5,398 bases of DNA from Candidatus Moraniibacteriota bacterium (GTDB taxonomy: Bacteria; Patescibacteriota; Minisyncoccia; Moranbacterales; UBA9337). The stretch is taken from assembly GCA_018400055.1 (NCBI GenBank), contig JAGYNK010000024.1, positions 1 to 5,398 of the forward strand, read 5' to 3'. Both the position numbers and the translations under genes were made by a program. The notes beneath the pieces are model-generated. The model was not told the DNA's origin. It ran no database searches and saw nothing but the letters and a program-made list of their open reading frames with translations. Below, one piece after another: positions 1-4,812 of this stretch; within the stretch, counting starts at the first letter, position 1; each line of letters starts with the position of its first letter.

Positions 1-6
1 AAGTTA

Positions 7-61
7 TGGACTAAAAGTCCAGAGATTAGAACTCAAAGGGGGACATTTAAAATGACTTTTA
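7..61 (-). other. Two overlapping inverted repeats, possible alternative leader hairpins
   Basis: Two perfect inverted repeats share bases. The local one is TGGACT (7-12), loop AAA (13-15), AGTCCA (16-21). The longer-range one is TAAAAGTC (12-19) against GACTTTTA (54-61), with 34 bases between the arms. Because 12 and 16-19 belong to both, the two structures cannot form together. On the minus strand both would lie in the first roughly 55 nucleotides of a transcript started from the candidate promoter at 70-98. That arrangement is what an attenuator or a folded leader would show, but chance pairing in A/T-rich DNA or the end of a mobile element is also possible. No known riboswitch class is recognised. 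Confidence 0.3.
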
Positions 62-69
62 TCTTTACT

Positions 70-98
70 ATATTATCCTAGTTTTTTCACAACGTCAA
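70..98 (-). promoter_or_regulatory. Candidate sigma70-type promoter reading out of the left edge
   Basis: On the minus strand there is a -35 box TTGACG (98-93, five of six consensus bases), a 17-base spacer, and a -10 box TAATAT (75-70, four of six). An overlapping alternative -10, TATAGT, sits three bases further on. Transcription would start near position 63 and run left. Its place after the possible terminator at 138-172 suggests that a separate transcription unit begins here. A/T-rich DNA produces such matches by chance, so confidence is low. Confidence 0.3.
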
Positions 99-137
99 AA
101 AAAGCCCAAAATAAATTCCTTTTTGAAAAAACAAAAC

Positions 138-172
138 AAAAAAACGCCAAACCAGCTTTTAAGCGCTTTTTT
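138..172 (-). terminator. Possible intrinsic terminator of the minus-strand gene cluster
   Basis: An A run plus CGC (138-147) pairs with GCG, one bulged C and a T run (163-172), giving about nine pairs around a 15-base loop. On the minus strand the stem is followed at once by T7, G, TTTT, G, TTTTTT, a T-rich tail suited to intrinsic termination. The G+C core is only three pairs, so the hairpin is weak. It lies about 165 bases past the stop of the bitopic protein gene. No better hairpin was found nearer that stop. Confidence 0.3.
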
Positions 173-178
173 AAAATT

Positions 179-202
179 ATTTTTGTGTTTATTTTTGTGT
201 TT
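179..202. repeat. 12-base perfect tandem duplication
   Basis: The unit ATTTTTGTGTTT occurs twice with no mismatch (179-190 and 191-202). It lies in non-coding DNA between the stop of the bitopic protein gene and the possible terminator. It is probably a slippage product; no function is evident. Confidence 0.6.
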
Positions 203-335
203 AAATTTTCCGCCTAAAACTTTATTTGCCAACCTGTAAATTCTGTCAATGCTGTTAACATTTTCCCGTTATTCCTTTCTTGTTTTTCTGAAATTTTTCC
301 GGACAGATAAGAATATAAATAAAGCAACAGGATTT

Positions 336-2327
336 TTATAATTCATCATAAATCAATCCGGTCTTTAATTCAACCCTCTTTTCAAATCGCGGAATTTCTC
401 TGGAGAAAAATTTAGGCCAATATTCAATTTCCACCTTGTCAACTTGAGGATATTTTCCTAAAATTTCTTTTACTTCCAAGTCATTTTTCCCCAATAATTC
501 TTTCTTCAAATTATCTGCGTCAATTACAGGCTCTAAAGTAGCTATTCCGGCAGCTTTAATGATTATTTTTCCTTCCTCAAAATCCGCCTCCGCGTTTCCG
601 TATTCAATTTCCAGACCGGAAATCTTCATCGCTACGCCTTCTTTTTCCATGTTTGAAACTAATCCCCCTTTTTCTCTTTTATCTTTAAAATCACTTTCCA
701 TTATTTTTAAAAGATCTTCTTGAGAAAATACTATGGCTTTTATTTTCATTTTGGCTTGATAATCAAAACTTTTAGTTGCTACGCCTTTTTCAACGGAAGA
801 TCCGGATTCGGAAACATTTCTTTCAACGGCATCATCCAGAATAACCTTGTCGCTTCCCGCTTCATTTTTAATACTTTCTTTTATTTTGTTTTCAAGTGTG
901 CTCTCCAGCTTTTTCTTGGCTGAATCAATATCTTCTTGTGAAACCACGACTATTCCGCTTTCCTCCGAGCCTCCGCCCATCATGGAGTCGGAAGAGCGAG
1001 CATAAAATTTATCGTACTTGGGACTACCTTCAAATCCGGGGATAGAAAAATCACTGGGTCCTATATTATATTCCTTTCCGGATCCGTCTGCGACAACTTC
1101 CGCTTCAATAGCTCCCGGTTCAGTTTTTCCATCCACTTCCGTTATTCCCGGAACCGTCACGCCCTTAACCAGTCGGAAAAGTTTTCCCTCCGGAGTCAGA
1201 AAGCGGGTGGTTGCCACCAATGGCTGAGAATTTTTACCGTATTCATTATAAACAGTGATTAGTCCTCTCGCTTTCTGATCAGAAGATTCACCTTTTCCGG
1301 TAGCTTCAAAAGAAAGAGATAGGCTGTCCTCTTTTTCAACCATGATGGCCGGAATTATTTTTTTCTCCGCGTCGTAAGCTAGAGCGTTTTTATCTCCCTC
1401 CACAACAAGATTATTCTTTTTTTGGTCAGTTTTGATTAAAGCGTCAACACTCGCCTTGGGAAAAATCAGATAAAATCCCAGCGCCAATATTACCAAAAAA
1501 CAGACTGTCAAGAAGGTTAGTGATAATTTTTTAATTTTTCCGGAAACCAAACCAGGTTCTTCCTCTTCCTTGTTTTCTTTATGCAAATCACCTTCTTCTG
1601 AATTCTTTTCTATCTCCGCTCCGAAAAGTTTCTCTATCTCTTTTTCCTTATGGGAATCAAAATTTTTTCCCGTGTTTTGCTCGTAAGTATTCAACGGCTG
1701 AGAATATCCATTCTCCTTTTTCTTAACTAAAATATCCGAAGTATCTCCCTTGGATTCAGAAAATTGGGGTCGCGAAACCGGAAGGGGTTGATTGGGTGCA
1801 ACAGAATTTTCTATTTGAAACTTTCCCTCCTCCGCTTTTTGCGCTGAAACGCTTTTGAAATCGGCGTTTTTCTGAAAATCTTTTTTTTCTTCAGAGGGCT
1901 TATTGTAATTCAAGTCGGTTTTCTTTTCCTCGGTTAATTCTTCCCGGCGATTTTCCGGTTGTTCTTCGGTATTTTTATCGGCTAATGCATTTTCGTTAAA
2001 AAAATCTTTTGTCCCAATTTCAGCCACGTTGACCGACTTTTCCGATTCCGAAATGTTCGCTTTCTTATCTGCTTCATCTAAAGACGGCTGAGCTAGAATG
2101 CCAGCTTTTTCAATAAGACTCCGGCTTCGCTCGTCTTGAGTCACAATCATTATTTGCTTGCCCATTTTTTCCGCCTCTTTTTTTAACAACCTTAAATTAA
2201 CGATGCTCTGTAAAATTAAAGCTCCGGGCGGAATAACTAAAATATTTTCCGCCAAAGAAGATTCTTTGATTTTACTGATTACGGAAATTATTTCTTCGTC
2301 CGGTCCGATATAAAATGTTTGGTGCAT
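336..2327 (-). CDS. Bitopic membrane protein with N-terminal alpha/beta domain and baseplate-J-like outer domain
   Basis: The protein has 663 residues and no recognised gene name. Residues 1-80 form a small alpha/beta domain (YIGPDEEIISVI, then VIPPGALILQSIVNLRLLKK, then IMIVTQDERSRSLI). I know this kind of N-terminus from uncharacterised membrane proteins of CPR bacteria and Chloroflexota. Residues 84-262 are a charged Glu/Lys/Asn/Ser-rich linker, probably disordered. Residues 268-289 are the only membrane helix, preceded by KIKK, which by the positive-inside rule puts the N-terminus in the cytoplasm. Residues 290-663 would be outside. Within them, 354-394 (RGLITVYNEYGK ... TPEGKLFRLVKGVTVPG) and 405-436 (yNIGPSDFSIPGFEG) resemble the baseplate-J-like beta domain, and 625-655 is a conserved-looking tail (YPQVDKVEIEYWPKF). 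The ATG at 2327 is the first normal start after an in-frame stop at 2376. It has no Shine-Dalgarno site at usual spacing, but a TATAAT box lies 18 bases upstream. The gene follows the actin-like gene by 82 bases, which suggests a shared process. The baseplate-J resemblance is a fold hint and not proof of a phage part. The frame and topology are secure; the role is unknown. Confidence 0.9.
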   Translation of the reverse strand: MHQTFYIGPDEEIISVISKIKESSLAENILVIPPGALILQSIVNLRLLKKEAEKMGKQIMIVTQDERSRSLIEKAGILAQPSLDEADKKANISESEKSVNVAEIGTKDFFNENALADKNTEEQPENRREELTEEKKTDLNYNKPSEEKKDFQKNADFKSVSAQKAEEGKFQIENSVAPNQPLPVSRPQFSESKGDTSDILVKKKENGYSQPLNTYEQNTGKNFDSHKEKEIEKLFGAEIEKNSEEGDLHKENKEEEEPGLVSGKIKKLSLTFLTVCFLVILALGFYLIFPKASVDALIKTDQKKNNLVVEGDKNALAYDAEKKIIPAIMVEKEDSLSLSFEATGKGESSDQKARGLITVYNEYGKNSQPLVATTRFLTPEGKLFRLVKGVTVPGITEVDGKTEPGAIEAEVVADGSGKEYNIGPSDFSIPGFEGSPKYDKFYARSSDSMMGGGSEESGIVVVSQEDIDSAKKKLESTLENKIKESIKNEAGSDKVILDDAVERNVSESGSSVEKGVATKSFDYQAKMKIKAIVFSQEDLLKIMESDFKDKREKGGLVSNMEKEGVAMKISGLEIEYGNAEADFEEGKIIIKAAGIATLEPVIDADNLKKELLGKNDLEVKEILGKYPQVDKVEIEYWPKFFSREIPRFEKRVELKTGLIYDEL

Positions 2328-2345
2328 ATTTTTTGATTTTAAATG

Positions 2346-2375
2346 ATTATATATAAGAAATCTCCTTTTTGTAGC
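2346..2375 (-). promoter_or_regulatory. Candidate promoter with perfect TATAAT box upstream of the bitopic protein gene
   Basis: The minus strand carries TATAAT (2351-2346) exactly 18 bases before the ATG at 2327. A weak -35 candidate GCTACA (2375-2370) lies 18 bases upstream of it. Transcription from here would give a leader of only about 10-12 nucleotides with no Shine-Dalgarno site. The bitopic protein gene may therefore have its own promoter besides read-through from the actin-like gene. The -10 match is exact, but the region is A/T-rich and the -35 is poor. Confidence 0.35.
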
Positions 2376-2409
2376 TTATCTCAAAGTCTTAAAATGAAGT
2401 TCCATCCAA

Positions 2410-3672
2410 CTAAATATTTTGCATAGCTCTTCTTAAAATTCCCGCCATCACTCTTTCTTCGCTGGCCATATCCAAAACCAGATTGGCCAATCCCAGAGGA
2501 GTAACGTCTTGTGGGTTGGTTAATTCTCCCGTTTCGTCTTTCATTCTTGCCACATCTCTGGGTTGGAGAAAATTGATATCCAGATTTTTAACCGAAAAAG
2601 GTAAGCGCCCAATCCATTCTGGAGAGCTTAGCACCTTTTTAATTCCGGGCATAGCTGATCCTCCTCCGCACAAAAGCACCTTGGAAGGTAAAGAATTATT
2701 TTTGTTGAATTCCGATAAAGATATTTCCACTCCGCCCAGCCATACTTGACAATCTTCATCCAGCTCTTTCTCTACCCTATAACTTGCTTCCGGACTCAAC
2801 CGTCCCTCCGAATATTTTATTTTCAGACTTTCCGCTTCTTTGAAACTGATATTGAATTTTTGAGACAACCTTTTACTGAAAGCTCTTCCTCCCAAAGCAA
2901 ACATTCGCGTTCCTTCCAAACCGCCATTTCTTACTACGGCGATATCTGTAGTTCCTCCTCCTATGTCAATAAAAATCGCATTAAAATCAAATTCTCCCTC
3001 ATACCCAATGGAGCGGGCCACAGCGTAAGGTTCCGCTACAATGCTTATTAAATTAATCTTAAGTTTATTGGCAATAGTTTGAAGCGCTCCCAAATGGATC
3101 ATAGGAGCATAAGCGTTAAAAACGCTTATGGAAACATCTCTTCCCTGAAATCCCAAAGGATTACTCACTTGGTATCCGTCAATTTTTACATCCGTAATGG
3201 CGGCGTTTATCAGCTTAATTTCAATATCATTCTGTCCTGTTTCCCAAGACAACTGATGTTGAATTCTCTCATAAGCTTTTAACTGAACCTTCTGTATAAT
3301 ATTCTTCAGTTCGGGTAAGTCTATTTTAATTTCCGGTTTTATTCTCTCGTAATGAACCGTGGTTGTTGTTCCCTTGACTAATTCCCCCGCGATTCCCACT
3401 ATGGCACTTTCGGCTTTTTTTATTCCGGAACTTTCTCTCGCAATATCTATGGCTTTCTGAGAAGTTTTTATGACACCCGCAATATCGGACACCGCGCCGC
3501 TTCTCATATTTCCCAATTCTTGAAAAGCTCTGCCCACTCCCACTACCGTACCGATTTCTTTTTTCATATCAACTTTAAAAATTAAAGCCTTGACTACTTC
3601 CGTTCCTATATCCAAAGAAAGCGCGTAATCAATGTGCCGATTGCCTTTAAAAATTTTAGAAAAAAATCTCAT
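2410..3672 (-). CDS. FtsA/PilM-like actin-fold ATPase
   Basis: This is an ASKHA-superfamily (actin/Hsp70/FtsA) ATPase of 420 residues, the usual length for FtsA. Numbering from the ATG: phosphate-1 loop LDIGTEVVKALIF at 20-32; a 1C/SHS2-like subdomain typical of FtsA and PilM at about 90-180; phosphate-2 loop FIDIGGGTTDIAVV at 234-247; connecting helix EAESLKIKYSEG at 279-290; adenosine motif LLCGGGSAMPGIKKV at 333-347; and a closing VTPLGLANLVL helix at 390-400. These indicate ATP binding and probable self-assembly at the inner membrane face. The N-terminus MRFFSKIFKG and the C-terminal 19 residues look amphipathic and may bind membrane. An in-frame TTG at 3687 would add MNFLF, but it lies inside an A/T repeat, so the ATG at 3672 is preferred; neither has a Shine-Dalgarno site. 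It sits between a PfkB kinase and a bitopic membrane protein. The family is secure. FtsA (divisome) versus PilM (type IV pilus) is open: no ftsZ and no pilN, pilO or pilQ is visible, so no symbol is given. Confidence 0.9.
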   Translation of the reverse strand: MRFFSKIFKGNRHIDYALSLDIGTEVVKALIFKVDMKKEIGTVVGVGRAFQELGNMRSGAVSDIAGVIKTSQKAIDIARESSGIKKAESAIVGIAGELVKGTTTTVHYERIKPEIKIDLPELKNIIQKVQLKAYERIQHQLSWETGQNDIEIKLINAAITDVKIDGYQVSNPLGFQGRDVSISVFNAYAPMIHLGALQTIANKLKINLISIVAEPYAVARSIGYEGEFDFNAIFIDIGGGTTDIAVVRNGGLEGTRMFALGGRAFSKRLSQKFNISFKEAESLKIKYSEGRLSPEASYRVEKELDEDCQVWLGGVEISLSEFNKNNSLPSKVLLCGGGSAMPGIKKVLSSPEWIGRLPFSVKNLDINFLQPRDVARMKDETGELTNPQDVTPLGLANLVLDMASEERVMAGILRRAMQNI

Positions 3673-3679
3673 AAAAAGA

Positions 3680-3719
3680 AAATTCAAAACTCAAAAATCA
3701 AAATGCAAAACTTGAATTT
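3680..3719. repeat. Four 7-base CAAAA units flanked by inverted arms
   Basis: In the gap between the kinase and the actin-like gene the plus strand shows four successive 7-base units of the form nCAAAAn (3684-3690, 3691-3697, 3698-3704, 3705-3711) with exact period. The arms AAATTCAA (3680-3687) and TTGAATTT (3712-3719) are a perfect inverted repeat around it. A second pair, AAAAATCA (3693-3700) and TGATTTTT (3721-3728), overlaps it. The whole could fold as a hairpin in the 5' leader of the actin-like gene. A dispersed intergenic repeat is the most likely nature. Confidence 0.5.
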
Positions 3720-3743
3720 GTGATTTTTTAAATTTTAATCTTA

Positions 3744-4763
3744 TTACATAATCTTTTCTGTCTCAATATTCTTTGCAAACTTATCCATAGCTTCAGTTTT
3801 AAGCAGTCCTTCTATGGCTCCATAAAACTTTACCACATTTCCCCCATTAACCGCTCCCCACTTCAATGATTCTTCCGCGCTTTTTCCCTTTAGGCAGCCA
3901 GCCAGAAAAGCGCTCGTGAAAGCATCTCCCGCTCCAGTTGTGTCAATTGGCTTATCACTGGTAGCCTTGATATAAAACAAATCCTTACCGTCAAACAACC
4001 ATGACCCCCTAAGTCCATCGGTAAGAGCTACTGTTTTAGATCCCATTTCTCGCAATTTCCTTACTAAAAAAACTTCATCGTTTAATTGCTTATCGCTTTC
4101 TTCTTGCTTCTTGCTTCTTATTATCTCTATCGCCTCGTCCTTATTAAGCAATAAAACATCGCACTTTCCGATAATCTCTATTATTTTTTGCGGATTGTCT
4201 TTAATATTCCTTTGTCCCGGATTAAAAGCCAGCTTAATCCCTTGGCTGTGAATTAAATCCGCTATCTTATCCAAATTTTTTCCCCATTCTCCATTCAGAG
4301 CGCTGACAAAAATCCAGTCCGTCTCTTTTATTTCTTCCGGAAAAACTTCCAATTTTTCATTGGCGTCCCTATTGAAGAAAATAGTTCTTTCCCCGCTTCG
4401 GCTATTTACAATAATGGCCGACAAATCGCTTTTGCAATTTTTCTCAATTTGAATCAAATCCGTATCCACTTTTTCTTTTTCCAATTCCCGCTTTATCCAT
4501 TCTCCTAACATATCATCTCCCGTTTTTGTAAAACAAGCCGCCTCAATCCCCAATCTGGATAATCCCACACTTACATTGGCGGCGCATCCTCCCAACGCTT
4601 CAAAACGATCGTCAATTTGATATTTGGCGCCCAATTCAAAAGCAAATTTCTTTTGGGAAGTAATATCCTCGGGAGTATCCAAAATTATTCCTTTGTCGGT
4701 GGGAAAAAAGATATCCTTGCTTGATGATCCGATACATAAAATTTTCTCTTCCATAAAAAACAT
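3744..4763 (-). CDS. PfkB/ribokinase-family carbohydrate or nucleoside kinase
   Basis: This 339-residue cytoplasmic kinase transfers phosphate from ATP to a sugar or nucleoside hydroxyl; the length is normal for the family. Both family signatures are present. GGCAANVSVGLSRLG (58-72) is signature 1 at the substrate site. DTTGAGDAFTSAF (274-286) is signature 2, with the anion-hole GAG at 277-279 and the catalytic base Asp280. Other family marks are IGSSSKD (11-17, whose Asp usually contacts substrate), NPGQ (181-184), LLLNKDEA (204-211) and TDGLRGS (248-254). About 46 residues separate the first strand from the GG motif, room for a lid. GGCAAN is nearer to adenosine/nucleoside-type members than to the GGKGANQ of true ribokinase, but the substrate cannot be assigned. 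ATG at 4763 or 4754 (Met4) could start it; neither has a Shine-Dalgarno site, and I kept the longer. A triplicated 7-base unit lies inside the coding sequence (residues 215-222). It sits 49 bases after the upstream gene and 71 before the actin-like gene; a functional link to either is not evident. Confidence 0.93.
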   Translation of the reverse strand: MFFMEEKILCIGSSSKDIFFPTDKGIILDTPEDITSQKKFAFELGAKYQIDDRFEALGGCAANVSVGLSRLGIEAACFTKTGDDMLGEWIKRELEKEKVDTDLIQIEKNCKSDLSAIIVNSRSGERTIFFNRDANEKLEVFPEEIKETDWIFVSALNGEWGKNLDKIADLIHSQGIKLAFNPGQRNIKDNPQKIIEIIGKCDVLLLNKDEAIEIIRSKKQEESDKQLNDEVFLVRKLREMGSKTVALTDGLRGSWLFDGKDLFYIKATSDKPIDTTGAGDAFTSAFLAGCLKGKSAEESLKWGAVNGGNVVKFYGAIEGLLKTEAMDKFAKNIETEKIM

Positions 4764-4788
4764 TTTTAAATTTATTTATGTCATTCAT

Positions 4789-4812
4789 TAAAAAAGACCG
4801 CTCTTAAAAAAA
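4789..4812 (-). terminator. Weak terminator-like hairpin between the surface-type protein gene and the kinase
   Basis: Immediately after the TAG stop at 4813 the minus strand reads T7, then AAGA, loop GCGG, TCTT, and a further T run. The stem is only four pairs (4794-4797 with 4802-4805), so it is weak, but the T-rich tail and its position between two genes fit a partial terminator. The near-symmetry of A and T runs means that it could act, weakly, in either direction. Confidence 0.22.

Larger units (their letters stand above)
1..335. other. Non-coding A/T-rich intergenic region downstream of the bitopic protein gene
   Basis: I see no credible gene in this stretch on either strand; the only ATG with a purine-rich stretch upstream (position 53, plus) gives nine codons before a stop. 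It is rich in A and T runs. Reading in the minus direction it holds, in order, a 12-base tandem duplication (202-179), a possible A/T-flanked terminator hairpin (172-138), a candidate sigma70-type promoter (98-70) and inverted repeats at the extreme left edge (61-7). This order fits the end of one transcription unit followed by the start of another that lies beyond the left edge. The sub-features are listed separately with their own confidence. Confidence 0.6.

Noticed and set aside
7..40. tRNA-Lys-like anticodon arm (TGGA CTTTTAG TCCA on the minus strand)
   Set aside because: Only four stem pairs form around the 7-base loop, no D-arm consensus precedes it, and any T-arm would lie outside the window. 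A plain inverted repeat explains it better.
30..60. Possible insertion-sequence end (GGGGGACATTTAAAATGAC resembling ends of some transposons)
   Set aside because: No transposase, no second terminal repeat and no target duplication are visible. The resemblance is from memory and too short to claim.
53..82. Plus-strand nine-codon frame MTFIFTILS with a GGGGGA stretch upstream
   Set aside because: Too short and at the window edge; no following gene on the plus strand that a leader peptide could serve.
720..1227. Plus-strand open frames opposite the bitopic protein gene
   Set aside because: They lie wholly antisense to a strong coding frame, encode low-complexity products without recognisable motifs, and lack start signals.
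336..2327. Phage tail (baseplate J) protein
   Set aside because: The baseplate-J resemblance covers only part of the outer domain. The membrane helix, charged cytoplasmic linker and lack of any phage gene nearby argue against a virion part.
2483..3282. Plus-strand open frames opposite the actin-like gene
   Set aside because: The minus frame carries all ASKHA ATPase motifs in order; the plus frames overlap each other and show no family features.
3673..3687. TTG start (3687) for the actin-like gene
   Set aside because: It lies inside the CAAAA repeat and its arm, adds MNFLF with no family support, and has no Shine-Dalgarno site; the ATG at 3672 is more natural.
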